Notes: generated by a model from the sequence alone, not told the origin. DNA of 64,000 bases from Myxococcus stipitatus (GCF_037414475.1 NZ_CP147913.1:9124501-9188500), one strand, 5' to 3'. Shown: positions 1-8,587, counted from the first letter of the stretch. Program-made: numbers and translations.

Positions 1-257
1 GGCCGGAGGACCTGGGCGCACTCTCGCGGGACGCGCGGTTGCACCAACTGCTCCAGCAAGCGCTGGACCGCGAGGTGAACCCGAAGCTCTCCCGCTTCGA
101 GAACATCAAGCGCTTCGGGGTGCTGCCTCGCGAGCTCTCCGTGGACGAAGGGGACCTGACGCCCACGCTCAAGGTCCGCCGCAAGGCGGTGGAGCTGAAG
201 CATGCGGGGCTCATCGAGTCGCTCTACGCGGAGAACAGCGCGGCGCATACCGGCTGA
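1..257 (+). CDS. long-chain acyl-CoA synthetase (AMP-binding), C-terminal end, partial
   Basis: The reading frame is open from the window edge (first full codon at position 3) to TGA at 255-257, giving the last 84 residues or so. The tail matches the closing part of FadD15-type long-chain fatty-acid:CoA ligases: a helix rich in L/Q, then F-x-x-I-K-R-F (residues in FENIKRFGVL), and the LTPTLKVRRK block near the end. In this family the Lys of that block lies in the mobile C-terminal lid that contacts the acyl-adenylate. The product would activate fatty acids with ATP and CoA. The start and the catalytic core lie outside the window, so the substrate cannot be judged. Transcription ends at the hairpin at 270-317, which is shared with convergent gltA. 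Confidence 0.75.
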   Translation, partial: PEDLGALSRDARLHQLLQQALDREVNPKLSRFENIKRFGVLPRELSVDEGDLTPTLKVRRKAVELKHAGLIESLYAENSAAHTG

Positions 258-269
258 GTGCTGGCCCGC

Positions 270-317
270 AATGAGAAAGGGGCGGGGAACCTCGGCGGTT
301 CCTCGCCCCTTCTCATT
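270..317. terminator. bidirectional terminator between acyl-CoA ligase and gltA
   Basis: A long imperfect inverted repeat: the left arm from 270 (AATGAGAAAGGGGCGGGGAACC) pairs with the right arm ending ATT at 317, with one bulged A and one mismatch. The stem is flanked by A-rich sequence on the left and T-rich sequence on the right, so it can terminate both convergent genes. Confidence 0.8.
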
Positions 318-349
318 TCATGCCCAAGGGGTGTGGTGGTGCTGTGGGA

Positions 350-1651
350 CTACTTCGCGGTGCGCTTGTCCATGGTGACGTAGTCGCGGCGCTTGTGGCC
401 CGTGAAGACCTGGCGCGGGCGAGCAATCTTCTGCTCGGGGTCCAGCACCATCTCCTCCCACTGCGCGCACCAGCCCACCGTGCGGGGAATGGCGAAGAGG
501 ACGGGGAACATCTCCACCTGGAAGCCCATCGCCTCGTAGATGAGGCCGGAGTAGAAGTCCACGTTCGGGTACAGCTTGCGCTTGACGAAGTACTCGTCCT
601 GGAGGGCGATGCGCTCCAGCTCCACGGCGATCTCCAGCAGCGGGTTCTTGCCCGTCACGTCGAAGACCTCGTCCGCCACGCGCTTGATGACCTTGGCGCG
701 CGGGTCGTAGGACTTGTAGACGCGGTGGCCGAAGCCCATCAGCTTCTTCTCGCCCTCGCCGCTCTTCACGGACTTGATGAAGTCCGGGACCTTGGAGATG
801 TGGCCAATCTCGCGGAGCATGCGGAGCACCGCCTCGTTGGCGCCGCCGTGCAGCGGGCCGTAGAGGGCGCCGATGCCAGCCGTGACGGCCGAGTACGGGT
901 CCACTTCCGACGAGCCCACCGTCCGCACGGACGTCGTGGAGCAGTTCTGCTCGTGGTCCGCGTGGAGGATGAAGAGCACGTCGAGCGCGCGCTCGAGCAC
1001 CGGGTGCACCTTGTAGGTGCTGGTGCCGATGCGCTTCACCATCGCCAGGAAGTTGGCGACGTAGGACAGGTCATTGTCCGGGTAGATGTAGGGCAGGCCC
1101 ATCGAGTGCCGGTAGGAGAACGCGGCGATGGTGGGCATCTTGGCGATGAGCCGGGTGATCTGGATGCGGCGGCTGCGCTCATCCTTGGTGTTCTTCGCGT
1201 CCGGGTAGAAGCCGGACAGCGCGGCCACGGTGGAGCCGAGCATGGACATCGGGTGCGCGTCGTAGCGGAACCCGTCCATGAACGTCTTCACGTTCTCGTG
1301 GACGTACGTGTGGTGCGTCACCAGGTGGATGAACTGCTCCAGCTCCTTGGGGGTCGGCAGCTCACCGTTGAGCAGGAGGTAGGCGACCTCCAGATAGCTG
1401 GACTTCTCGGCCAGCTGCTCGATGGGGTAGCCGCGATACTCCAGGATGCCTTTATCGCCGTCGATGAAGGTGATGGCGCTCTTACAGTTCGCGGTGTTGA
1501 GGAACGCCGGGTCATAGCCCATCAGACCGAAGTCTTCGTCCGAGACCTTGATCTGGCGTAGGGCGTTGGTGCGAATACAGCCGTTCTCGACCGGGACCTC
1601 GTACGTCTTGCCGGTCCGATTGTCGGTGATCGTCAGCGTGTCCTTGGGCAT
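350..1651 (-). CDS. gltA: citrate synthase (type II, hexameric class)
   Basis: 433 residues. It condenses oxaloacetate and acetyl-CoA to citrate in the cytosol, the entry step of the TCA cycle. The sequence carries the family landmarks in order: an N-terminal beta domain (LTITDNRTGKTYEVPV), the YRGYPI segment, HHTYVHENVKTFMDGFRYDAHPM, the catalytic-His region GPLHGGANEAV, GFGHRVYKSYDPRA, and the catalytic-Asp region NVDFYSGLIYEAMGF. The length and small N-terminal domain are those of Gram-negative GltA. The ATG at 1651 is chosen because the family N-terminus begins here; the frame stays open 60 codons further upstream, but that part is unrelated and runs toward aroA. Only 76 bases separate it from the end of aroA on the same strand, so read-through from the aro operon is possible. 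Its TCA partners are about 21 kb away. Confidence 0.97.
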   Translation of the reverse strand: MPKDTLTITDNRTGKTYEVPVENGCIRTNALRQIKVSDEDFGLMGYDPAFLNTANCKSAITFIDGDKGILEYRGYPIEQLAEKSSYLEVAYLLLNGELPTPKELEQFIHLVTHHTYVHENVKTFMDGFRYDAHPMSMLGSTVAALSGFYPDAKNTKDERSRRIQITRLIAKMPTIAAFSYRHSMGLPYIYPDNDLSYVANFLAMVKRIGTSTYKVHPVLERALDVLFILHADHEQNCSTTSVRTVGSSEVDPYSAVTAGIGALYGPLHGGANEAVLRMLREIGHISKVPDFIKSVKSGEGEKKLMGFGHRVYKSYDPRAKVIKRVADEVFDVTGKNPLLEIAVELERIALQDEYFVKRKLYPNVDFYSGLIYEAMGFQVEMFPVLFAIPRTVGWCAQWEEMVLDPEQKIARPRQVFTGHKRRDYVTMDKRTAK

Positions 1652-1727
1652 GGGCGGAGATTTCACAGGGCGCAGATCGCTTTCAACAAAAAAGAACGAT
1701 AAGTCGGCAATGGTGACACTGATGGTT

Positions 1728-3017
1728 CTACGGTGACTCGGAAATACGCGCTCCCGAGCGCGACAGTTGCCTCCAGAAGCCAGGAAAGCTCTTCTCGACA
1801 CACTCGGGGCCGGTGAGCACGAGGGGCGCACCCGACAACACGCTCAAGGTGGCCGCCGTCATCGCCAGGCGGTGGTCTCCCCGGCTGTCCATCTCGAAGC
1901 GGGCGGGCGGGGCGGTGGGCGGCGTCAGGTGGAGGCTCTCCCCCCGCAGGTCGCTTGAGCCCCCGTAGGCGGCGATCATCGCGCGGATGCCTTCCAGCCG
2001 GTCGCTCTCCTTCAGCCGGAGGATTCCGACGTCCAGCAGCGTGGACGGCGCGGGTAGGACACAGGCGAGCGCCGCCAGGGTCGGAAGCAGGTCCGGGCAC
2101 TCCTTGCCCGAAGCCCGCAGGCCTCGCTCGGGTCGGCCCGTCACCTTCAGGGTGTGTGGCTGTCCGGTGGGCTCCGTCCGCAGACCCACCTGCTCGATGA
2201 GCCGGAGGATGGCCTGGTCCGGGTGGGCACTGTCGGCGTCGGCTCGCTCCACCACGCCTCCCGACTTCCAGGCCACGAGCAGCAGGTATCCCAGCGAGGA
2301 CCAGTCCCCCGGAAGTGAGGGCACGCTTGGAGGCGGTGTGTATCCAGAGACCGTGTATCGGGCGTCGGATTTCTGGAGCGCGAAGCCGAAGCGCTCCAGC
2401 CACGTCACCGTGAGGTCCAGGTAGCCGGCGCTCGTCAGCGTGCCTTCAATCTCCACGCTCCAGGCGCGGCGCTCGCGCAGGTACAGCGCGGCGCAGCCCA
2501 ACAGGAGGCTGGAGGCGTACTGGCTGCTCTGTGAGCCGGGCACTCGGAAGACGGGTGACACATGGGCGGTGTCCGTGGGCGCGGTGAGCTCCACGGGCCA
2601 GGGGTGTCCCTCGACGAGCGTGAAGCCCGCGGGGCCCAAGGCGTCCTTCAGCGACATGAAGAGCGGGCCGTGTGGACGCTCGCCCAGGCGAGGTGTCCCG
2701 GTCAGGCGCACGCGTGCCCCAGGGGTCACCGCCGACTGGGTGGCGAGGATGCGGAAGGGGGCACCGCCGTCCGCGCAGTCCACGTCGCGCACGGGGCCTG
2801 GGGGCAGGCGCAGGGCGTCCACGCCTCGGCGAAGCACGCGCACGTCGGCGGGGAGGTCCTCGTCCGACTCGGCCTGGACGGAGGGAAGGGGCCAGGCGCC
2901 GGTCAGGTGTCCCAGCACCAGGGCTCGCTGGGCATCGGACTTGGAGACAGGGGGCGTGAGGGGCGACGGCTTGAGTCCCGTCGGGTCCAGCAGGATGCGG
3001 CGGGTGCTGGTGCTCAT
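1728..3017 (-). CDS. aroA: 3-phosphoshikimate 1-carboxyvinyltransferase (EPSP synthase), divergent
   Basis: 429 residues. It joins PEP to shikimate-3-phosphate, step six of the shikimate pathway. The family parts visible are SKSDAQRALVLG near residue 25 (catalytic Lys26), SSQYASSLLLG, DWSSLGYLLLVA, the DLLPTLAALA aspartate region, LRLKESDRL and DHRLAMTAA near the end. The loop that usually reads GNAGTxxR is CADGGAPFR here (residues 81-89), a marked departure; see findings. The ATG at 3017 overlaps the aroB stop as ATGA, so it is translationally coupled to aroB and is the last gene of the aro operon. It is assigned by the KESDR and DHR motifs and by its place between other aro genes. Confidence 0.93.
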   Translation of the reverse strand: MSTSTRRILLDPTGLKPSPLTPPVSKSDAQRALVLGHLTGAWPLPSVQAESDEDLPADVRVLRRGVDALRLPPGPVRDVDCADGGAPFRILATQSAVTPGARVRLTGTPRLGERPHGPLFMSLKDALGPAGFTLVEGHPWPVELTAPTDTAHVSPVFRVPGSQSSQYASSLLLGCAALYLRERRAWSVEIEGTLTSAGYLDLTVTWLERFGFALQKSDARYTVSGYTPPPSVPSLPGDWSSLGYLLLVAWKSGGVVERADADSAHPDQAILRLIEQVGLRTEPTGQPHTLKVTGRPERGLRASGKECPDLLPTLAALACVLPAPSTLLDVGILRLKESDRLEGIRAMIAAYGGSSDLRGESLHLTPPTAPPARFEMDSRGDHRLAMTAATLSVLSGAPLVLTGPECVEKSFPGFWRQLSRSGARISESP

Positions 3018-4084
3018 GGGCGCACTCCCTTCGTCCAGGAGGGCCACAGGGCGCGCCAGGTCTCGGGCGCGACGTCGCGGACCTCGGTGGAGCCGATGGC
3101 CGTCAGCAGCACCATGCGCAGCTCCCCCTTCGCGCCGGCCTTCTTGTCGGCGTCGAGCAGCGTGGCGATGTCCTTGAGCGAGGCGGGACGCAGCAGCGAG
3201 GCGACGCGCTCCCGGCCCAGGACTCCGGGGCCTTCGGCGAGCGCGGACTCGGCCTGGGCGGCCACGGGCTCCGGGGTGACGCCCAGGTGGCGGCCCACGT
3301 CGAGGGCCAGGAGGATTCCCAGGCCCACCGCGTCGCCGTGAGACAGCTTGAAACGCGACACGCTCTCCAACACATGGCCGAAGGTGTGACCGAAGTTGAG
3401 CACCCGGCGCAGGCCCGTGTGCTCGTAGGGGTCCTTGGCGCAGACGCGCTCCTTGAGGCCGCGTGCGTCCTTCACCAGCTTCTCGAGCGGGGGCGGCTTG
3501 CGCACGTAGCGGCGGAAGAGGGCGGCATCCAGGCTGATGACCATCTTCCAGGCCTCGAGCGAGCCCTCACGCACCTGGGTGGGCGACAGCGTCGAGAACA
3601 GCTCCGGACAGACCCACGACTCCTCGGCGTAGTGGAAGACGCCCGCGGGGTTCTTCACCACGCGCCCCTTCACGGTGAGGTCCACCGCGCCCTTTCCACC
3701 CAGGCTGCTGTCGACCGCGGCCAGGAGCGTCGTGGGGACCTGCACCAGCCGCACGCCGCGCTTGAGCAGGTGCGCGGCGACGGTGGACACATCGCCCACG
3801 GTGCCTCCGCCCACGGCCAACAGCGTGCCCGAGCGCGGCAGGGACAGCCCCGCGGCGAGCACCTTCTCCAGCGCCTTGAAGCTCTTGGCGCTCTCACCGC
3901 CCACCAACTGGACGATGGCGCGAGGCGCGCGAGCCTCCAGCGCGGGGATGAGGTCGGGGTGGAGGCGCGCGACGGTGCGGTCCACCACGGCGAGACTGCC
4001 TTCGGGCAGGCGCCGGGCGAGACGGGAGAACGGACCCCAGCGGTCGTTGGGAGGACGGTAGGCGCCGGGAGGGTAGGGGTTCAT
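3014..4084 (-). CDS. aroB: 3-dehydroquinate synthase
   Basis: 356 residues. It converts DAHP to 3-dehydroquinate, an NAD- and metal-dependent reaction, step two of the shikimate pathway. The nucleotide-binding GGGTVGDVSTVAAHLLKRG, PTTLLAAVDSSLGGKGAVD, KNPAGVFHY and metal-ligand region RRVLNFGHTFGHVLE are clear. The usual E-v-i-K metal/substrate motif is EAWK here, and GGKTG is GGKGA, so it is a diverged but apparently intact enzyme. The ATG at 4084 overlaps the aroC stop (ATGA), and the TGA overlaps the aroA start. The longer upstream open frame lies inside aroC and is rejected. Confidence 0.95.
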   Translation of the reverse strand: MNPYPPGAYRPPNDRWGPFSRLARRLPEGSLAVVDRTVARLHPDLIPALEARAPRAIVQLVGGESAKSFKALEKVLAAGLSLPRSGTLLAVGGGTVGDVSTVAAHLLKRGVRLVQVPTTLLAAVDSSLGGKGAVDLTVKGRVVKNPAGVFHYAEESWVCPELFSTLSPTQVREGSLEAWKMVISLDAALFRRYVRKPPPLEKLVKDARGLKERVCAKDPYEHTGLRRVLNFGHTFGHVLESVSRFKLSHGDAVGLGILLALDVGRHLGVTPEPVAAQAESALAEGPGVLGRERVASLLRPASLKDIATLLDADKKAGAKGELRMVLLTAIGSTEVRDVAPETWRALWPSWTKGVRP

Positions 4085-5100
4085 AGGCTGTGGGGGCGTG
4101 CGTTCATCTGTTGGACGAGGTCTGCGATGACCAGCGACACCATGGACTCCAGCACCGGAACGGCGCGGGGCATGATGCACGGGTCGTGACGGCCACCCTT
4201 CGCGTGGTCCGCCAGCGTCGCTGGGGGTTTGAAGTAGGCGCGGACCTGGAGCGGCTCGCCGTTGGTGAGACCGCCCTGGATGCCGCCGTAGACGTCCTTC
4301 ACGGAGTGGAACTGGGTGCCGGGCTGGCCAATGCGCTCGAGCAGATCCGGCGGGCCCCACATGACTCCGGTGATGGCGCCCACGCTGCCCAGGGCCTGGG
4401 CGATGAGCGCCTTGATCTTCCCGAAGATGGGCTCGCCCAGCCCCACGGGGAGGCCCTCGACGCGCACGTCGATGGAGCCGCCCAGGCTGTCCCCGGCCTC
4501 CTTGGCCGCGAGGATGCGGCGGGACATCTCCTCTCGGACGGCGAGGTCCGGGCAGCGCGTCGGGTGCGCGTCCACCATCGCCCGGGTCAATCCGAGCGCG
4601 GGCACGGCGGCGACGAGTTCACCTACCTGGGACACGTACGCGACGGTGCGGACGGTGGGCAGGTCTCGCTCCAGATAGGCCTCGGCGATGGTGCCGCCGA
4701 TGACGCGGCAGAGCGTCTCACGTCCGCTGGTGCGGCCACCGCCTCGGTGGTCGCGGTGCTTGTAGCGCTCGCGCCACACGGCGTCCGCGTGGCCGGGCCG
4801 GTCCACCTGCTTGAGCTGCTCGTAGTCGCCAGAGCGCTGGTTGGTGTTGCGGACGATGGCCGCGATGGGCGTGCCGAGCGTCTTGTCCTCGAAGACACCC
4901 GAGAGGATCTCCACCTGGTCCGGCTCGTTGCGCGGCGTGACGAGCGACGACTGTCCGGGGCGACGGCGATCCAACGCGGCCTGGATGCGCTCGCGCGTGA
5001 GGGGAACGCCCGCGGGGCAGCCATCCACCACCGCCCCAAGCGCCGGGCCGTGACTCTCGCCAAATGTCGTCACGCGAAAGAGGGTGCCGAAGGTGTTCAT
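4081..5100 (-). CDS. aroC: chorismate synthase
   Basis: 339 residues. It makes chorismate from EPSP using reduced FMN, the last shikimate step and the branch point to menaquinone and the aromatic amino acids. The three family signatures are present: the N-terminal FGESHGPALGAVVDGCPAG, DHRGGGRTSGRET in the middle, and RHDPCIMPRAVPVLESM near the C-terminus. RPGHADAVW and the RRRPGQSS region also match. The start at 5100 is at the family N-terminus (MNTFGTLF) and overlaps the preceding aroD-aroE stop by four bases. Slightly shorter than the 350-390 residues of most homologues, but nothing essential appears to be missing. Confidence 0.97.
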   Translation of the reverse strand: MNTFGTLFRVTTFGESHGPALGAVVDGCPAGVPLTRERIQAALDRRRPGQSSLVTPRNEPDQVEILSGVFEDKTLGTPIAAIVRNTNQRSGDYEQLKQVDRPGHADAVWRERYKHRDHRGGGRTSGRETLCRVIGGTIAEAYLERDLPTVRTVAYVSQVGELVAAVPALGLTRAMVDAHPTRCPDLAVREEMSRRILAAKEAGDSLGGSIDVRVEGLPVGLGEPIFGKIKALIAQALGSVGAITGVMWGPPDLLERIGQPGTQFHSVKDVYGGIQGGLTNGEPLQVRAYFKPPATLADHAKGGRHDPCIMPRAVPVLESMVSLVIADLVQQMNARPHSL

Positions 5101-6368
5101 GTCGCTGTCTCCCAGAGTTCGCGTTGACGCCGGGCCTGTGCGACGAACCACGCCGCGCCCAGCAGGACAGGGGTGCCTCCGCGCCGCGAAATCTCCGCGG
5201 CGATGCGCCGGCCGGGGGCACCGTATGCGATCACCGCGACGCATGCTCGCTCGAATCGCAGGGAATCCGGGGCGGCCACGCGGTCCGGCCACGTCCAGAC
5301 GCCGGCCCCCGTGAGTGGGCCTTGTATGTCCGCGCGCCGGAGGATGCGCAGCGCCTGGCCTCGTTCGGTGGCCACGGTGCGGAGGGCGGATGTTGCGCCG
5401 CCGTCACCCAACACGAACACGTCTTCGGCGCCCAGGCGCTCCAGCACCTTGCGGGCTCCTTCGGTGTCCGTGTTGAAGGACTCCCACCGGTTGCCTCGGC
5501 GCACCAGCGTGTTGATGGCATCGAGCGACGAGCCCGTGTGCCGGGCCAACCGCATCTTGAACGGGCTGGTGACGGCGAAGCCCGCGTGGCTCGAAAGCAG
5601 CGAGTCCAAGAGCGCCTCGACCGGTCCGTCCTCGGGAATGTCGATGCGGTCGAAGGGCTGGCGGTGGATGCGAGGCGAGCGCGAGTGGGTGATGGACGTG
5701 CCGAAGATGCCCAGCCGCAGGGGAGCGGGCAGGGTGGTTCGGTCCGCGCCGCGCCATTCGCGCACGACGTCGTCGAGGAGCCGCTGACCCGGAGCCGCGG
5801 CCCACGAACCCCCCGCGGCCACGTAGTCGAGCACGTTGTTCCGGGCCAGCACCGCGCGCGCGGGCAGCGCGATGGAGCCCATGCCGAGCACTGTGACACG
5901 TGTCGGGCCGAACCGATCCATCATCCTCCGCTGCGTCTCCAGCAGCGTGCGGACGTGGTCCGGATGGGCCATGGGCTCCACGTGTTTCACGAGGGCATCG
6001 GCCGGCAGGTCGCGCTCCCAGAGGCGCAGTGCTTCATCGGTGCTGAGCTGTCGCTCCGCGTGGTGGGACGCGAGCAGCTTGCCGGAGGGCGCATCGAGCG
6101 AGCCATGGTGCCCGGTGGCGTCCATCAAGTCCCGGTCCACGCGCCACGCCGCGGAGACCCAGGAAGAGGGCAGCGGCTTGCCGCGCTCGGAGACCAGCAG
6201 CGGGAGCACCTTCGCGAGAGCTGCCGGGTCCACCGCGTCGGGGGCGTGCAGGTCGGTGCGGATCTCCAGCACCTCGGCGCCGCGACGCTGACACTCCCGC
6301 GCGAAGTGCACGGCGTCGGAGCCGAGCAGGGTGGGAGGCAACGTCACGACACGCCGGGCGGGTGTCAC
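5097..6368 (-). CDS. aroDE: bifunctional type I 3-dehydroquinate dehydratase / shikimate dehydrogenase
   Basis: 423 residues, two fused enzymes for shikimate steps three and four. Residues 1 to about 210 are a type I dehydroquinase barrel: VLEIRTDLH strand, His102/103 (catalytic His region), Lys128 in ALVKHV (Schiff-base Lys), a VTVLGMGSIALPAR strand corresponding to the MGxxGxxSR element, and APGQ at the end. Residues 217-423 are a shikimate dehydrogenase: LGIFGTSITHSRSPRIH, Lys271 in AVTSPFK, SFNTDTEG (Asp301) and the dinucleotide loop LGDGGATSA. The Asn of the usual NVTxPxK is Ala265 here. GTG start at 6368 overlapping the aroK stop (GTGA). The same domain order is known from plants and Chlamydia. 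Confidence 0.93.
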   Translation of the reverse strand: MTPARRVVTLPPTLLGSDAVHFARECQRRGAEVLEIRTDLHAPDAVDPAALAKVLPLLVSERGKPLPSSWVSAAWRVDRDLMDATGHHGSLDAPSGKLLASHHAERQLSTDEALRLWERDLPADALVKHVEPMAHPDHVRTLLETQRRMMDRFGPTRVTVLGMGSIALPARAVLARNNVLDYVAAGGSWAAAPGQRLLDDVVREWRGADRTTLPAPLRLGIFGTSITHSRSPRIHRQPFDRIDIPEDGPVEALLDSLLSSHAGFAVTSPFKMRLARHTGSSLDAINTLVRRGNRWESFNTDTEGARKVLERLGAEDVFVLGDGGATSALRTVATERGQALRILRRADIQGPLTGAGVWTWPDRVAAPDSLRFERACVAVIAYGAPGRRIAAEISRRGGTPVLLGAAWFVAQARRQRELWETAT

Positions 6369-6967
6369 GGGGACTCCTCTGGGTGGAGGCAGCCCCGGAG
6401 GAAGTCCACCAGGGCGATGGTGGGGACGCGGGCGTGCAGGGCCTCGCGCTCATGGAAGACGGAGGAGATCTCCTCCTCCAGCGTGACGTCCGGTCTCAGC
6501 CGAGGCCGCGTCCGGTCCGCCATCAATCGCTCCCGGTAGGTCTCGAAGGTGACCGGGATGAGCAGGGTGAACATTCCCGCGAGCGCGTCCGGGTGGTGCG
6601 ACAGGAAGCCACCTCCCACCGCGACCAGTCCACCGCGTGGAAGCTCCAGCAGGGCGCGGCGCTCGGCGGCGCGGAACTCGGCGGGGGACTGCGCCACCCA
6701 GGTCTTCAGCGGACGCCCGTGGAGATGCTCCAGGTGGGCATCCAGGTCCACGCCCCGCCGCTCGAGCAATCCAGCGACTCGAGGCAGGAGCGTGGACTTG
6801 CCAGCGCTCCGGTGGCCACACAGCACCACGGTCTGCCCGGCGTCCGGCCGGGGCACGGGCCCTGGACGCGCCAGGGCTTCTCTCAGCGCCGGCGCGAGCC
6901 GGGGATCCACCGAGGCAAGGACATGCTCGACGCGGGACCGTCGTGCTTCAGCGGACGAGGCCGACAT
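6365..6967 (-). CDS. aroK: shikimate kinase with N-terminal extension
   Basis: 200 residues. It phosphorylates shikimate with ATP, step five. The kinase starts near residue 45 with the P-loop GHRSAGKST, then the shikimate-binding DLD (residues near 73), the FRAAERRAL Arg, the central VAVGGGFLSH glycine cluster and the LID region DRTRPRLRP. About 40 residues before the P-loop (rich in Ala, Arg and Pro) are not part of the usual 165-175 residue enzyme and have no recognised function. The ATG at 6967 lies 20 bases inside the end of menG; the GTG of aroD-aroE overlaps the stop. The assignment rests on the P-loop, the GGG motif and the operon. Confidence 0.9.
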   Translation of the reverse strand: MSASSAEARRSRVEHVLASVDPRLAPALREALARPGPVPRPDAGQTVVLCGHRSAGKSTLLPRVAGLLERRGVDLDAHLEHLHGRPLKTWVAQSPAEFRAAERRALLELPRGGLVAVGGGFLSHHPDALAGMFTLLIPVTFETYRERLMADRTRPRLRPDVTLEEEISSVFHEREALHARVPTIALVDFLRGCLHPEESP

Positions 6968-7637
6968 AGACGTTGGCCGTTCCGAACGTCAGCGGATACG
7001 CGCTGCGCTCCGAATAGGCGCCGGACTGGTCCATCAGCGACAGGAACCGCTCTCCCGCGGGGAACGCCGCCGACGTGCGGGGCAGGTACTCGAACGCCGC
7101 GCGGTTGCCGGTGAGCAGGCCACCAATGGTCGGCATCACCGTCTTGCTGTAGATGCGGAACAGCGCGCCGAAGACACCCTCGGGCTGGCCGAACTCCAGC
7201 ACGACGACCCGGCCGCCGGGCTTCACCACGCGACCCATCTCCTGGAGGCACTTCACCGGGTCATCCACGTTGCGGATGCCGAAGCCGATGGAGGCCACGT
7301 CGAAGCTGTTGTCCGCGAAGGGCAGCGCCATGGCGTCCGCCACCTGGAAGTCCACCTGGAGGCCCGCCTTGGCCGCCTTGGAGGGAGCGCTCTCCAGCAT
7401 CTCCGCGCAGAAGTCGGTGCCGAGCACGCGGCCCGTGCCGCCCACCTTGCGCTTGAAGGCGAGGGCCAGGTCGCCCGTGCCGGACGCGCAGTCGAGGACG
7501 CTTTCGCCCGCCTTCGCCTGGCTGAGCCGCACGGCCGTCCGTCGCCACAGCCGGTGGACGCCGAACGAGAGGACTTCATTCGTCACGTCGTACCGCGTGG
7601 CGATGGAGGAGAACATCTGGCGGACTTCGGCGCTCAT
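6948..7637 (-). CDS. menG: demethylmenaquinone methyltransferase
   Basis: 229 residues. A SAM-dependent methyltransferase of the UbiE/MenG family, which methylates demethylmenaquinone to menaquinone. It has the family opening MFSSIATRYDVTNEVLSFGVHRLWRR, the SAM-binding loop DCASGTGDLALAF, and GIRNVDDPVKCLQEMGRVVKPGG and LEFGQPEG further on. With menF-D-H-A-C-E just across the divergent promoter and no ubiquinone genes nearby, the substrate is taken as demethylmenaquinone. It sits second in the aro operon: its ATG overlaps the aroF stop (ATGA), and its stop lies 20 bases inside aroK. This ties the last menaquinone step to the transcription of the chorismate pathway. Confidence 0.95.
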   Translation of the reverse strand: MSAEVRQMFSSIATRYDVTNEVLSFGVHRLWRRTAVRLSQAKAGESVLDCASGTGDLALAFKRKVGGTGRVLGTDFCAEMLESAPSKAAKAGLQVDFQVADAMALPFADNSFDVASIGFGIRNVDDPVKCLQEMGRVVKPGGRVVVLEFGQPEGVFGALFRIYSKTVMPTIGGLLTGNRAAFEYLPRTSAAFPAGERFLSLMDQSGAYSERSAYPLTFGTANVYVGLVR

Positions 7638-8551
7638 CGTGCCCTCACGACTTGGGCCGGGCTCTCCGGCCTCCAAAGGTGTCGACCCACTGCGTCTAGC
7701 ACGGCTGGCAAACGCTGCATCAAGGTTTGGAAGTGCTCGGGCGTCAGCGCTTGATTCCCATCGCACAGGGCCTGCTCCGGCCGGGGGTGGACCTCGATGA
7801 GCAGCCCGTCCGCCCCGGCCGCCGCGGCCGCCAGCGACATGGGCAGGATGAGGTCCACCTGGCCTGTCGCGTGGGACGGGTCCACGATGACTGGCAGGTG
7901 CGTGCGCTGCTTGGCCCAGGCCACCGCGGCCAGGTCCAGCGTGTTGCGAATCTCCGTCTCGAAGGTGCGGATGCCCCGCTCGCACAGCAGGACCTGCTCG
8001 TTGCCGCCCTCGAGGATGTACTCCGCCGCCAGCAACCACTCCTGCAGCGTGGCGGACAACCCCCGCTTCAGCAGGACGGGGCGCCGCACCTTGCCCAGCG
8101 CCCGCAGCAGGGAGAAGTTCTGCATGTTGCGCGCGCCGACTTGGAGGATGTCCGCGGACTCCACCATGAAGGGCAGCTGTGAGGTCTCCATCACCTCGCT
8201 GATGATGGGCAGTCCATGGCGACGCCCGGCCTCCGCGAGCAGGTGCAGCCCGGGCTCACCCATTCCTTGGAACGCGTAGGGACTGGTGCGGGGCTTGAAC
8301 ACGCCGCCGCGGAGGACATGCGCTCCGGCCTGCGCCACCGCCGCCGCGGTGCGGTCCACCTGCTCCACGCCTTCCACCGCGCAGGGGCCCGCCATGACGA
8401 CGAACCCTGGCCCACCGACCTCCACCGAGCCCGCTCGCACCCGGGTTCCCTCGGGGCGGGACGCGCGCAGCACACGCCGCGCACCCGTGTCCTTCCGGGC
8501 CACCGCCGGCGCGGATTCGTCTGGCTGCTTGCCTCCCACGAGCGCTCCCAT
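7634..8551 (-). CDS. aroF: 3-deoxy-7-phosphoheptulonate (DAHP) synthase, type I-beta
   Basis: 305 residues. It condenses PEP and erythrose-4-phosphate, the committed shikimate step. The core is of the KDO8P-synthase-like I-beta class: VVMAGPCAVEG, RGGVFKPRTSPYAFQG, ISEVMETSQL, ILQVGARNMQNF, LLKRGLSATLQEWL, LCERGIRTFE, VIVDPSHATGQ and GLLIEVHPRPEQALCDGNQAL. About 40 N-terminal residues precede the barrel; they lack a clear ACT or chorismate mutase domain, so feedback control by such a domain is not evident. First gene of the minus-strand aro operon. The start at 8551 follows an in-frame stop only a few codons upstream. A hairpin at 8557-8578 lies directly in front of it. Confidence 0.96.
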   Translation of the reverse strand: MGALVGGKQPDESAPAVARKDTGARRVLRASRPEGTRVRAGSVEVGGPGFVVMAGPCAVEGVEQVDRTAAAVAQAGAHVLRGGVFKPRTSPYAFQGMGEPGLHLLAEAGRRHGLPIISEVMETSQLPFMVESADILQVGARNMQNFSLLRALGKVRRPVLLKRGLSATLQEWLLAAEYILEGGNEQVLLCERGIRTFETEIRNTLDLAAVAWAKQRTHLPVIVDPSHATGQVDLILPMSLAAAAAGADGLLIEVHPRPEQALCDGNQALTPEHFQTLMQRLPAVLDAVGRHLWRPESPAQVVRAR

Positions 8552-8556
8552 CCACC

Positions 8557-8578
8557 GAGTTCAAGAGGTTTTGAACTC
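8557..8578. repeat. perfect 8-bp inverted repeat in the aroF leader
   Basis: GAGTTCAA (8557-8564) and TTGAACTC (8571-8578) are separated by six bases. On the minus strand this hairpin would occupy nearly the whole predicted 5' leader of the aro operon and includes most of an AAGGAG sequence (8577-8582). It could be an operator overlapping the transcription start, an mRNA-stabilising hairpin, or an element that controls ribosome access. Confidence 0.6.
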
Positions 8579-8587
8579 CTTGGTGCA

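Noticed and set aside
320..1561. A 413-codon plus-strand frame opposite gltA
   Set aside because: Shadow frame; gltA on the other strand has the full citrate synthase motif set.
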